The notes below the pieces were generated by a model. It saw only the letters and a list, made by a program, of their open reading frames with translations. It was not told the DNA's origin and ran no database searches. This document shows positions 8,459 to 16,196 of a stretch of DNA of 64,000 nucleotides, one piece after another (position 1 is the first letter of the stretch; each line of letters begins with the position of its first letter). Made by a program: the position numbers and the translations under genes. This stretch comes from Agromyces sp. CF514 (GTDB lineage: Bacteria; Actinomycetota; Actinomycetes; Actinomycetales; Microbacteriaceae): the NCBI RefSeq assembly GCF_900113185.1, contig NZ_FOZD01000003.1, forward strand, positions 124,001 to 188,000, read 5' to 3'.

Positions 8459-9130
8459 ATGGGCGAGTCGACGAGTGGATCCGACAGCATCTCAGCGGCC
8501 GAGTTCCACCGAGCGCCCGGGGTCTCCGATTGGCGAGTGACCGGCACGGGTCCGCAGGCCGTCTTCACGGCGACCTCCCTCGCGCAGGCGGCGGGCCTCG
8601 TCACCCCGGTCGTCGCGGCCGCCGAACGGTTCGGCGTGCTGCCCGACGTCGACGTGCGGCCCGAGGGCGTCGTCGTGCGCATCCCTGATCGCAACTTCGA
8701 CGGGATCCCCGCTGCCGCCACCGGTTTCGCGGCCGCCGTGTCCGAGGCCGCCGCCGAGCTGCAACTGGCCGCCGATCCCTCGCGCGCGCAGTCGGTCGGC
8801 ATCTACGTGGCCCAGCACTCCCAGGCCGACGTGCGGCCGTTCTTCCTGGCCGCCCTCGGCTACGACCCGCTCGGTGACACCGATGCCGTCGACCCGTTGC
8901 GCACGGGGCCGCAGCTCGCGTTCAATCCGATCGCCGGCGATTCCCCGGCGAGAGGTCGGAGCCACTTCGACGTCTTCGTGCCGGCCGACCAGGCCCAGGC
9001 GCGGGTCGATGCGGCGCTCGCCGCCGGAGGCCGGCTCGCCGACGATTCGCGCGCTCCGTACTGGTGGTCGCTCGCGTCGCCCGACAACCACGGTGTGGAC
9101 ATCGCTCCATGGCCCGACTCCGATGAGTGA
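8459..9130 (+). CDS. Pterin-carbinolamine-dehydratase-like / VOC (glyoxalase) fusion protein
   Basis: 223 residues. Residues about 15-105 follow the PCD/DCoH pattern (sequence ATSLAQAAGLVTPVVAAAERFGVLPDVDVRPEGVVVRI in overlapping pieces) but lack the HHP/HPD histidines of active dehydratases. Residues about 110-215 form a VOC-superfamily domain (DVRPFFLAALGY at its start, SHFDVFVP and DNHGVDIAPW later). Fusions of this kind are annotated simply as VOC family proteins in actinobacteria and have no proven function. A GAGGGAG ribosome site precedes ATG 8459. The next small gene overlaps its 3' end by 8 bases. Confidence 0.72.
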   Translation: MGESTSGSDSISAAEFHRAPGVSDWRVTGTGPQAVFTATSLAQAAGLVTPVVAAAERFGVLPDVDVRPEGVVVRIPDRNFDGIPAAATGFAAAVSEAAAELQLAADPSRAQSVGIYVAQHSQADVRPFFLAALGYDPLGDTDAVDPLRTGPQLAFNPIAGDSPARGRSHFDVFVPADQAQARVDAALAAGGRLADDSRAPYWWSLASPDNHGVDIAPWPDSDE

Positions 9131-9260
9131 GGCGTCGCCGAGGCCTGCCTGCCCCACCTGCGGTGAGGGGCTCAGGTTCGAGATCCTCGACGACGAGCGT
9201 TTCCTCGTCGCCTGGTCGTGCGTGAACTGCGGCCTGGTCCGCGTGACCGAGCCCGCGTAG
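9123..9260 (+). CDS. Tiny zinc-ribbon protein
   Basis: 45 residues with two cysteine pairs, CPTC (residues 10-13) and CVNC (residues 33-36), separated by a beta-strand-rich stretch, which is the pattern of a single zinc ribbon. It starts within the last codons of the PCD-VOC gene in a different frame (8-base overlap), suggesting translational coupling. Function unknown; small zinc ribbons of this type often serve as RNA- or protein-binding adaptors. The intact start, the stop and both CxxC pairs favour a real gene. Confidence 0.6.
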   Translation: MSEASPRPACPTCGEGLRFEILDDERFLVAWSCVNCGLVRVTEPA

Positions 9261-9295
9261 CGACCCGCCGCCGGTGCGTTTCGGACGCGGCCGGC

Positions 9296-10636
9296 TCAGC
9301 CCAGCGCGGCGATCGCCTCGGCCACGAGCTGCACCTCGGAGGCCTCGTCGTCGGCCTCGGGCGTGAAGCCCATGCGGGTGACCACGAGCTGCTCCGATGG
9401 CACCACGATGACCTTCTGGCCGTCGTGGCCCGAGGCGTAGAACGTGTCCTCGGGCAGGTTCGCCCAACGGAGGCTGCCGTCGGGCATCACGTTCACGCGC
9501 CAGGCCATGCCGTACCCGGGGTCGTCGGTGCGCTCGACGTCGGTGACGGTGAGCGTCTGCTCCATCCAGCCCTCGGGCAGCAGCTGCTCGCCGTTCCATT
9601 CGCCGCCCTGCAGCGCGAACTGGCCGAGCGCGGTCCAGTCACGGGGTGTCGCCCAGAGGTACGAGGAGCAGACCGGCGTGCCCGCGGCATCCGGTTCGAA
9701 GACGCCCGACGAGAGTCCGAGCGGCGCGAGCAGCTTCTGTCGGGGCAGGTCGGCGCCGAGGCCGGTGCGCTCCGCGAGCACCGAGCAGAGCAGCGTCGTG
9801 CTGCCGCTCGAGTACTCCTGCACGGTGCCGGGCGTGCTCTCGAGGGGCAGGCCCGCGACGTACGCACCCATGTCGTGCTCGCCGTAGAGCATCTGCGTGA
9901 TCGGCGTGCCGAGGTCGTAGGTCTCGTCCCACTCGATGCCGCTCGTCATGCGCAGCAGGTGCTCGACCGTGATGTCGGCGCGACCGTCGGTCCACTCGGG
10001 GCGGAGGTGGTCGTCGTCGAGCGAGACGACGCCCTGCTTCACGAGCATGCCCGTCATGAGCTCGGTCGCGCTCTTCGACATCGACCAGCCGAGCTGCGGG
10101 GTCGTCGCGTCGAACCCGTCGGCGTACCGCTCGGCGACGAGCTCGCCGTCCTTCGCGATCACGACCGCTCGCGTGCCGAGCGCCTCGGCCACGACGGGAG
10201 GCAGGTCGTCGCCGAACGCGTGCGCCATCGCGGCGTCGAGCGCCGGGTCGGCGACCGGAGTCGGGGCGTCGGTGAACGGGTTGCCGTCGGAGCCCACCGT
10301 GGTCGCCTCGCCGAGATCGGGTCGATCGCCGTCGAGCGTGCAGCCGAAGCCCTCGGTGAACCACGCGTGCTGCGCAGCGAGCACGCCGAACAGCGACCCG
10401 GTCGTCTGATCGCCGTCGACCGACTCGCTCAGGTACGGCACCAGCGGGTTCGGCGGTAGGTCGTCTTCGGCGTTCTCACGGCCGCCGACCTCGGTCACGG
10501 CGCAGGCGTTGTGCGCCGCATAGCCCGTGCCGGTGAGCAGCATCGGGCGCTGCCACCAGTAGACGGCGATGACCCCCGTCACGAGGACGAGCACGATGAC
10601 GAGGAGGACGACCATTGTCCTGCGATGGATGCGCAC
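9296..10636 (-). CDS. Membrane-anchored serine hydrolase (beta-lactamase class C / esterase family)
   Basis: 446 residues. A single N-terminal membrane helix (MVVLLVIVLVLVTGVIAVYWW) anchors an extracytoplasmic domain. The catalytic SxxK tetrad is SMSK in WSMSKSATELMTG, and the tyrosine motif is YSS in VQEYSSGSTTLL. This matches the 6-aminohexanoate-dimer hydrolase/EstB/penicillin-binding-protein-like family, which cleaves esters, amides or D-amino-acid peptides; resistance to beta-lactams should not be assumed. Several cysteines in the exported part may form disulfides. No operon partner is close. Confidence 0.88.
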   Translation of the reverse strand: MRIHRRTMVVLLVIVLVLVTGVIAVYWWQRPMLLTGTGYAAHNACAVTEVGGRENAEDDLPPNPLVPYLSESVDGDQTTGSLFGVLAAQHAWFTEGFGCTLDGDRPDLGEATTVGSDGNPFTDAPTPVADPALDAAMAHAFGDDLPPVVAEALGTRAVVIAKDGELVAERYADGFDATTPQLGWSMSKSATELMTGMLVKQGVVSLDDDHLRPEWTDGRADITVEHLLRMTSGIEWDETYDLGTPITQMLYGEHDMGAYVAGLPLESTPGTVQEYSSGSTTLLCSVLAERTGLGADLPRQKLLAPLGLSSGVFEPDAAGTPVCSSYLWATPRDWTALGQFALQGGEWNGEQLLPEGWMEQTLTVTDVERTDDPGYGMAWRVNVMPDGSLRWANLPEDTFYASGHDGQKVIVVPSEQLVVTRMGFTPEADDEASEVQLVAEAIAALG

Positions 10637-10694
10637 CGCGGGATGCTAGCAAAGTTGTCGCCGAATCCCGCATCGGGGTCGGGTTCCGGGTCTG

Positions 10695-10736
10695 CTGATC
10701 AGGGTCGGCAGTCGACTGATCAGGGTCGGCAGTCGA
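10695..10736. repeat. Perfect 21-bp tandem duplication
   Basis: Two adjacent identical 21-base units, 10695-10715 and 10716-10736, each beginning CTGATCAGGGTCGGC, lie between the promoter-side end of the serine hydrolase gene and the 3' end of the DtxR-family gene. Exact identity of both copies implies a recent duplication. Each unit contains TGATCA, a self-complementary hexamer, so each could carry a protein-binding site. Confidence 0.9.
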
Positions 10737-10748
10737 CCGGGCGAGGCC

Positions 10749-11402
10749 TCAGGCGGTGACCCAGATCGCGGCGGCGACCTCGTGTGCCAGTTCGGCGACC
10801 TCGCCGGCGGCCTGCAGGGTCACGCGATCGCCCGCGGCATCCGTCACCCGCACCTCGATGCCCGGCACGATGCCGCAGTCGGCGAGCGAGCGCAGCACGT
10901 CGGGGTCTCGGTCGCTGATGCGGATCACCCGTGCGGCATGCCCCGTGACCGCCTCGGAGAGCAGCAGGAACGGCTCGCTCGCGACCTCGCCCGAGGCCGA
11001 CGGGATCGCATCGCCGTGCGGGTCGCGGGTCGGGCGGCCGAGCCGGGCGTCGATCGCCTCGAGCAGGCGATCGCTCAGCGAGTGCTCGAGCACCTCGGCC
11101 TCGTCGTGCACCTCGTGCCACTCGTAGCCCATCTCGGCGACGAGCCAGGTCTCGATGAGCCGGTGGCGGCGCACGACCGCGAGGGCGCGCGCCCGGCCCG
11201 CATCGGTGAGGCGCAGCGGCCCGTAGGGAACGTGCGAGATGAGCCCGTTGGCCGCCATCTTCTTCACCATCTCGGTGACGGATGACGGGGCGACGCCGAG
11301 CTTGTCGGCGAGCACCTTCGGCGTGATCGGGTCGGGCTGCCACTCGGTGTGGGCGTACACCGTCTTGAGGTAGTCCTCGATCGCGGGGCTGGTGGCTGGC
11401 AT
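10749..11402 (-). CDS. mntR: DtxR-family metalloregulator with manganese-type (MntR-like) metal ligands
   Basis: 217 residues: N-terminal winged helix (residues 5-75, SSVTEMVKKM recognition helix), a dimerisation/metal domain (about 75-145) and a C-terminal SH3-like domain (about 150-217). At the positions that discriminate iron IdeR/DtxR (Met10, Cys102) from manganese MntR, this protein has Asp10 (IEDY) and Glu103 (DEAEVLEH), with Glu106 and His107 conserved. That pattern favours Mn(II). The likely target is the NRAMP gene at 14789-16117, whose start is covered by palindromes. The symbol is inferred from the ligands and the neighbourhood. Confidence 0.85.
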   Translation of the reverse strand: MPATSPAIEDYLKTVYAHTEWQPDPITPKVLADKLGVAPSSVTEMVKKMAANGLISHVPYGPLRLTDAGRARALAVVRRHRLIETWLVAEMGYEWHEVHDEAEVLEHSLSDRLLEAIDARLGRPTRDPHGDAIPSASGEVASEPFLLLSEAVTGHAARVIRISDRDPDVLRSLADCGIVPGIEVRVTDAAGDRVTLQAAGEVAELAHEVAAAIWVTA

Positions 11403-11451
11403 CCCGTTCAGGATATCGGGCGGGGTCGGCGCGGCCGCCGACGGACGACGT

Positions 11452-12351
11452 TCAGGCCCCGTTGGAGCGTGGCCGCGCCTCGAGCCGATCCGAGAAGAAC
11501 TCGGCCGTTCGGGCGACGACCGGCGCCGGATCGGCGCCCTCGAACACGTGCCCCGCGCCGGGGACGACCTCGAACTGCGCTGCGACGCCGGCTGCCGTGA
11601 GCGCTACGACGAGGTCGGAGCTGTGGGTCATCGACAGCTGCTCGTCGGCGTCGCCGTGGAGGAGCAGCATCGGCGCGGCTTGCGCGCCGACATGGCTGCG
11701 CGGCGACGCCCACGAGACGATATCGGGGTCGGGATGCTCTTCGAGCACCGAGCCCGTGTACGAGTACCAGCCGACGACGGCGTCGACGCGGGACTCGATG
11801 CCGACGAGGCCGACCTCGCCGACGAGCGACGGGTCGTGCGGACGCAGGCCCGCGAACACGGCGAGGAACCCTCCGGCCGACTCGCCCATGACGCCGATGC
11901 GGTCGGAGTCGAGGCCGAGCTCCGGCCCGACGACCCGCAGCCAGCGGAGGGCCGCGTGCACATCGTGCAGCGACGCGGGGAACGGCGCCTCGCCGTCGAG
12001 CCGGTACTGGGCCGAGGCGGTGGCGATGCCGGCATCCGCGAGGGCCTCGGCGATGCCGAAGAGCGGGTCGTGGTGACTGCCCCAGCGGAACGCCCCGCCG
12101 TGCAGGTAGAGCACGACCGGAACCGGGCCGGCCGAGGGCGGCACGCGCAGGTCGAGCACGAGCGGACGGAATCCGCCGAGCCGTGCGTACGCGACGTCGG
12201 TGAGGACGCGGTCGCCGCGTGCGTCGACGATCGCGGGCAGGGCGGATGCCGCGTCGGGCTCCTGCTGCGTCGCGAGCTCGCGCGGCAGGTCGGCGCCGGT
12301 CGCGAGCATGCCGACGAGGTCGGCGGGAGTGAGCGGAGCACGGTCGGTCAC
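11452..12351 (-). CDS. Alpha/beta hydrolase (HSL/BD-FAE-like esterase)
   Basis: 299 residues. The oxyanion motif LYLHGGAFRWG, the nucleophile elbow GESAGG (Ser near residue 165) and the C-terminal acid/His pair (HGDADEQL, then GAGHVFEG) define a carboxylesterase of the hormone-sensitive-lipase/BD-FAE type. There is no signal peptide, so it is cytoplasmic. GTG start at 12351. It shares the strand with the GNAT-AAA+ gene upstream (39-base gap) and may be transcribed with it. Substrate unknown. Confidence 0.9.
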   Translation of the reverse strand: MTDRAPLTPADLVGMLATGADLPRELATQQEPDAASALPAIVDARGDRVLTDVAYARLGGFRPLVLDLRVPPSAGPVPVVLYLHGGAFRWGSHHDPLFGIAEALADAGIATASAQYRLDGEAPFPASLHDVHAALRWLRVVGPELGLDSDRIGVMGESAGGFLAVFAGLRPHDPSLVGEVGLVGIESRVDAVVGWYSYTGSVLEEHPDPDIVSWASPRSHVGAQAAPMLLLHGDADEQLSMTHSSDLVVALTAAGVAAQFEVVPGAGHVFEGADPAPVVARTAEFFSDRLEARPRSNGA

Positions 12352-12390
12352 CGGCTCACCATATCGGCGCTCGCCGACACCGCCGCTCGG

Positions 12391-13716
12391 TCAGACTCGC
12401 GCCAGCCGCTCGATGTCCTCGAGGAACGCGTCGGCGGTCTCGGCCGAGACAGTGGTGCGCGTGCCCGCGATGGCCTCGAGGTAGTCGGCGGTGCTGGGGC
12501 CGGCCGGGTGCGCCGCGGCATCCGTTCCACCGTCGTGGCCGGTGACTCCGGTGTCGATCGCGCCCCGGCGGACAGCCGCCTCGAATGCCCGCTGCGACGC
12601 GCTGCGCGCGGCGAACTCGATGTCGGCGGGCGAGAACCCGGCGGTGCGCTCGACGAGCACGGCGAGGTCGACGGCCTCGGCGACCTGCTCGGGCACGTAA
12701 CGCTGCCAGATGGCGAGGCGCGCGGCCTCGTCGGGCAGGCCGATCGGGATCACGTAGTCGAACCGGCCGTGTCGGAGGAAGGCCGTGTCGAGCGCGCGGA
12801 TGAAGTTCGTCGCGCACACCAGCAGGCGGCCGGGCTGCTCGCGGAAGGCGGGGATGATCTTCAGCAGCTCGTTCGTGACGCCCTGCAGCGGCGACGGGGG
12901 CTCGCCCGATCGCTGGGCGGCGATCTCCTCGACCTCGTCGATGAACACGACGGCGTGCTCGAGCTCGGCGATCTTCGTGAACGTCTCGCGCAGCGCGCCG
13001 GCGAGGCCGCGCGGGTCTGCGGCGAGGCGCGAGGGGAACACCTCGACGAACGACCACTCGAGACGCGAGGCGATCGCCTTGGCGAACGTCGTCTTGCCGG
13101 TGCCGGGCGGACCGAAGAGCACGACCGCGCGCGGCGGCACGACGCCGTACTGCTCGGCGAGGTCGGGTTCGGCGAGCGGCAGTACGAGCCGCTGCTCGAG
13201 GATCTCCTTCTCGCGTCGCATGCCGGCCACGCCCTCCCAGAGGGTGCGCGGCAGCAGGCGTCCGCCGAGTTCGGCGAGCGAGCTCAACTCCTGCCGCTGC
13301 ACCGGGATGCGCCGCTCGAAGTAACGCAGCTGGTGCTTGAGTTCGAAGCCCTGGTTGGCGAACGCGTCGACGCGGCTCTCGTTCTCGGGGATGAGCGCCG
13401 AGAGCTTCGTGAGCCCGTGCGGCGCCATGCGCTTCTCGAGGTCGGCGAGCATGGCCGAGCCGATGCCGCGGCCGCGCCACTCCTCGGCGATCGCGAAGAA
13501 CACGACCCAGCCCTGGTCGTGCGCCGCCCGTCCGACGGTCGCGCCGATGACCTCGTCGCCCGCGACCGCCACGATCGCGTGGTCCTTCTGGCACGAGGCG
13601 ATGACCTCGCTCAGGTCGTAGACGGGCTCGTGGGCCGATCGCCGCTGCGTCTCCCAGAGGTGCAGGATGCCGTCGAGGTCGTCGTTGTGGAACTCGCGCA
13701 ATCGCCAGCCGGACAT
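12391..13716 (-). CDS. GNAT acetyltransferase fused to AAA+ ATPase
   Basis: 441 residues with two enzymes in one chain. Residues 1-150 form a GNAT fold: the acetyl-CoA loop is in EEWRGRGIGSAML and ESRVDAFANQGFEL is typical of motif B. Residues about 165-400 form a Cdc48/FtsH-like AAA+ module: Walker A GPPGTGKTT, Walker B VVFIDEVEEIA, sensor ATNFIRALDTAFLRHGRFD with the second-region-of-homology arginines. AAA+ proteins form rings, so the product may present several acetyltransferase heads around an unfolding or remodelling pore. A C-terminal tail of about 40 residues follows. Function unknown. Confidence 0.88.
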   Translation of the reverse strand: MSGWRLREFHNDDLDGILHLWETQRRSAHEPVYDLSEVIASCQKDHAIVAVAGDEVIGATVGRAAHDQGWVVFFAIAEEWRGRGIGSAMLADLEKRMAPHGLTKLSALIPENESRVDAFANQGFELKHQLRYFERRIPVQRQELSSLAELGGRLLPRTLWEGVAGMRREKEILEQRLVLPLAEPDLAEQYGVVPPRAVVLFGPPGTGKTTFAKAIASRLEWSFVEVFPSRLAADPRGLAGALRETFTKIAELEHAVVFIDEVEEIAAQRSGEPPSPLQGVTNELLKIIPAFREQPGRLLVCATNFIRALDTAFLRHGRFDYVIPIGLPDEAARLAIWQRYVPEQVAEAVDLAVLVERTAGFSPADIEFAARSASQRAFEAAVRRGAIDTGVTGHDGGTDAAAHPAGPSTADYLEAIAGTRTTVSAETADAFLEDIERLARV

Positions 13717-13790
13717 CGGGCCTCCTCGTCGGGGTGTTCCAGCAGGCTAGGCGAAGGTGCGCCGCGGCGCCGTTCTGTGACGCCGGGTCA

Positions 13791-13810
13791 CGCCGGGACG
13801 CGTCCCGGCG
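13791..13810. repeat. Perfect 20-bp palindrome
   Basis: CGCCGGGACG followed immediately by its exact reverse complement, with no loop, in the gap upstream of the GNAT-AAA+ gene. A loopless palindrome of this length is more like a dimeric protein-binding site than a terminator, but its distance of 75 bases from the start codon leaves either role open. Confidence 0.6.
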
Positions 13811-13861
13811 GGCACCAACCGGAGCAGCAGCCCGTCGGAGGTGATCGGGAACGAGCGCGGC

Positions 13862-13891
13862 GAGAGGCCGGACCCGAAGGCCCGACCTCTC
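13862..13891 (-). terminator. Hairpin terminator with UUCG tetraloop
   Basis: Read on the minus strand, 13-base arms (GAGAGGTCGGGCC and its partner, two G-U pairs) close on a TTCG loop 14 bases after the stop of the GSGN-repeat gene. The UUCG tetraloop and position fit a transcription terminator for that gene; there is no long U-tract, as is common in GC-rich actinobacteria. Confidence 0.7.
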
Positions 13892-13905
13892 CGATCCGGG
13901 TGCGG

Positions 13906-14508
13906 TCAGTCGAGCAGGCCACCGAGGTCGAGGTCGCTCGTGATGTCGCCGACGAGACCGTCGACCGAGCCGGTGACGTCGTCCACGAGGCCGCCGTCGC
14001 TGCCCGTGACGTCGCCGATCGAGCCGGTCACGTCGCCGACGGAACCGGTGACGTCGCCCGTGTCGACGAGGTCGCTCACGTCGCCGAGATCGACGTTCGT
14101 CTGGTTGCCCGACCCGATGGGGGCCTGCACGTCGTTGCCCGAGCCGACGATGTTGCCCGAGCCGATATCGCCGGTCGAATTGCCCGATCCGATGTCGCCG
14201 GGGGCGACCACGACGGGGCTCTCGTTCGAGAGATCGCCGCCGGTGACGTCGCCGCCGGTGATGGGCGCGCGGCTCACGATCGAGCCGAGGTCGTCGAACG
14301 AGACCGGGCCGAGGTCGAGCACGTCGGTCAGGCCGTGCAGCCCGGTGTCGCCGAGCAGGTCGGTCGTGGTGGTCGACTCGGTGACGTTGGTCTCGTCGCC
14401 GACGCGGTCGTCGGCCGTGGCGGGGGCCGCGATCCCCGCGGCGGCGAGTCCGGCGGCCGCGACGGCGGCTGCGCCGATGATGGTGCGCTTGGCGGTGAAC
14501 GTGTTCAT
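13906..14508 (-). CDS. Secreted GSGN/GDVTGS-repeat protein
   Basis: 200 residues. A basic N-terminus plus a hydrophobic stretch ending APATADD is a clear signal peptide (cleavage near residue 33). The mature part is low in complexity: residues about 105-140 repeat GDIGSGN and IGSGN units, and residues about 150-190 repeat GDVTGS/GSVGDVTGS units. It contains no cysteine and only one basic residue after the leader. The repeats suggest a beta-rich, surface-associated or amyloid-like polypeptide, with a loose resemblance to chaplin or curli-type glycine/asparagine repeats; this is an inference. It is a stand-alone gene with its own terminator. Confidence 0.75.
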   Translation of the reverse strand: MNTFTAKRTIIGAAAVAAAGLAAAGIAAPATADDRVGDETNVTESTTTTDLLGDTGLHGLTDVLDLGPVSFDDLGSIVSRAPITGGDVTGGDLSNESPVVVAPGDIGSGNSTGDIGSGNIVGSGNDVQAPIGSGNQTNVDLGDVSDLVDTGDVTGSVGDVTGSIGDVTGSDGGLVDDVTGSVDGLVGDITSDLDLGGLLD

Positions 14509-14788
14509 GAGATGAACCCTTTCTCTGCGTGCGCCGAGGTCGGTTCCGGTTCGGAACCCTCACGTCCGGCACATGGGGCGATCCGGGGCGACCGGTGAAA
14601 CGGTTTGGACGGATGCCGCGACGCGCCCGGCATGCGACAGCTCCGGCGCCGATTCACTCGCAGCCGACTGGCGCGGAGGCCCGGGATGACGGCGGAGTCC
14701 GGCCGGCCGGGAAGAAGGCTGGCAACCGCCTGAGCGCCTGCCGGCGGCATCCGTGGTACTCGCGAGAGCCTCGAGACGCGCGAGCCCG

Positions 14789-16117
14789 TCACGCTCCGGT
14801 GAACACCAGCCAGAGCAGCAGGCCGTTCAGAGTAATGAGGAAGACGGATGCCGCGATGCCGGCCGCGGTCGTCGCCCAGTGGTTCGCGAACCGCCCGAGC
14901 ACGCCGCGTTTCGCGGTCACCGAGACGAGCGGGATCAGCGCGAACGGGATGCCGAACGAGAGCACGACCTGGCTGAGCACGAGCGAGACGGTGGGGTCGA
15001 ACCCGAGCGCGAGGATCGCGAGCGCGGGCACGAGCGTCACGAGGCGTCGGGCGATCAGGGGCACGCGCACGTGCAGCAGTCCGTGCATGATCTCGGCGCC
15101 CGCGTAGGCGCCGACCGACGTCGACGCGAGGCCCGAGGCGAGCAGGCCCACGGCGAAGAGCGTCGCCACGATCGGCCCGAGCGAGGCCTCGAGTGCGGCA
15201 TGCGCCCCTTCGAGGCTGTCGGTGCCTGCGACGCCCGCGAGGTTCGCGGCCGCGAGCAGCAGGATGCAGAGGTTCACGGTGCCGGCGATGGCCATCGCGA
15301 TCGTGACGTCCCACCGGGTCGCGGTGAGCAGCCGCGCGGTCGGAACCCGTCGGGCCTCCGTCGCGTGCTTGGGCGCGAAGCGGTCGCGGGCGAGCGCGGA
15401 GTGGGCGTAGATGGCGTGCGGCATGATCGTCGCTCCGAGGATCGACGCCGCGAGCAGCACCGAGTTCGCGTCCTCGAAGCGCGGCACGAGCCCGCCGAGC
15501 ACGCCGGCCGGGTCGGGCGGGGCGACGAAGACGCCGACGCTGAAGCCCACGGCGATGATCACGAGCAGCCCGATGATGACGAACTCGAACGGCCGCGCAC
15601 CGCGCTTGGACTGGATCACGAGCAGCACCAGCGAGACCGTGCCCGTGATGAGGCCGCCCCACACGAGCGGCACGCCGAACAGGAGGTTCAGCGCCACCGC
15701 GCCGCCGATGACCTCGGCGATGTCGGTGGCCATGGCGACGGCCTCGGCCTGCAGCCAGTACGCACGACGCCCCCAGCGGTTGCCGATGCGCTCGCCGAGC
15801 ACCTCGGGCAGGCTCTTGCCCGTGACCACGCCGAGCTTGGCCGACAGGTACTGGATGAGCCACGCCATGACGTTGCCGATCACCACGACCCACACGAGCA
15901 GGTAGCCGTACTTGGCCCCGGCCGTCATGTTGCTCGCGACGTTGCCCGGGTCGAGGTAGGCGACGCCCGCCACGAGTGCGGGCCCGATCAGCCACGCGAG
16001 GCGAGGGGCGGATGCCGCGAGGCGGCCGCCCGCGGCATCCGTCGCCGTGTCGTCGGTCGGCTGGGGCTGCGGCTGGGGTCGCGTCGGGGTCGTCTCGTCG
16101 TCGAGCGTTTTCGGCAT
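14789..16117 (-). CDS. mntH: NRAMP-family Mn(II)/Fe(II) transporter MntH
   Basis: 442 residues, about 11 membrane helices after a proline-rich N-terminal tail. The metal-binding DPGN lies in YLDPGNVASNMTAGAKYG, and the helix-6 motif MPH in ILGATIMPHAIYAHS; both are hallmark NRAMP sequences. It imports manganese (or ferrous iron) with protons. The start ATG at 16117 lies inside a palindrome and six bases after a -10-like TAATGT, with no Shine-Dalgarno, so a leaderless, repressor-controlled mRNA is likely. The DtxR-family protein at 10749-11402 is the probable regulator. Confidence 0.93.
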   Translation of the reverse strand: MPKTLDDETTPTRPQPQPQPTDDTATDAAGGRLAASAPRLAWLIGPALVAGVAYLDPGNVASNMTAGAKYGYLLVWVVVIGNVMAWLIQYLSAKLGVVTGKSLPEVLGERIGNRWGRRAYWLQAEAVAMATDIAEVIGGAVALNLLFGVPLVWGGLITGTVSLVLLVIQSKRGARPFEFVIIGLLVIIAVGFSVGVFVAPPDPAGVLGGLVPRFEDANSVLLAASILGATIMPHAIYAHSALARDRFAPKHATEARRVPTARLLTATRWDVTIAMAIAGTVNLCILLLAAANLAGVAGTDSLEGAHAALEASLGPIVATLFAVGLLASGLASTSVGAYAGAEIMHGLLHVRVPLIARRLVTLVPALAILALGFDPTVSLVLSQVVLSFGIPFALIPLVSVTAKRGVLGRFANHWATTAAGIAASVFLITLNGLLLWLVFTGA

Positions 16118-16124
16118 ACCGAAA
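16109..16124 (-). promoter_or_regulatory. Operator-like palindrome over the mntH start codon
   Basis: TTTCGGCATACCGAAA: 14 of 16 positions are self-complementary, with 6-base perfect arms. It covers the ATG of mntH (16117-16115). A bound dimer would block both the transcription start and ribosome entry. It matches the second site at 16136 in 15 of 16 positions, so one regulator probably binds both. Confidence 0.7.
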
Positions 16125-16129
16125 CATTA
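16124..16129 (-). promoter_or_regulatory. Candidate -10 element of a leaderless mntH promoter
   Basis: TAATGT on the minus strand, separated from the A of the mntH ATG by six bases, which places transcription initiation at the start codon itself. There is no purine-rich ribosome site before the ATG. Actinobacteria commonly use leaderless mRNAs of this kind. Confidence 0.55.
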
Positions 16130-16135
16130 GCAATA

Positions 16136-16151
16136 TTTAGGCATACCGAAA
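16136..16151 (-). promoter_or_regulatory. Second operator-like palindrome upstream of mntH
   Basis: TTTAGGCATACCGAAA, a near-palindrome with one further mismatch relative to the copy at 16109. It lies where the -35 element/spacer of the proposed mntH promoter would be. Two similar sites 27 bases apart suggest co-operative repression by a DtxR/MntR-family dimer. Confidence 0.68.
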
Positions 16152-16196
16152 AGTGTCGTCCGACGGCGCGTCGGCCTGCGCGGGTAGCGTTGGCGC

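Noticed and set aside
9296..10636. Beta-lactamase (antibiotic resistance) call for the serine hydrolase
   Set aside because: The YxN motif is replaced by YSS and the family includes esterases and peptidases; resistance cannot be inferred.
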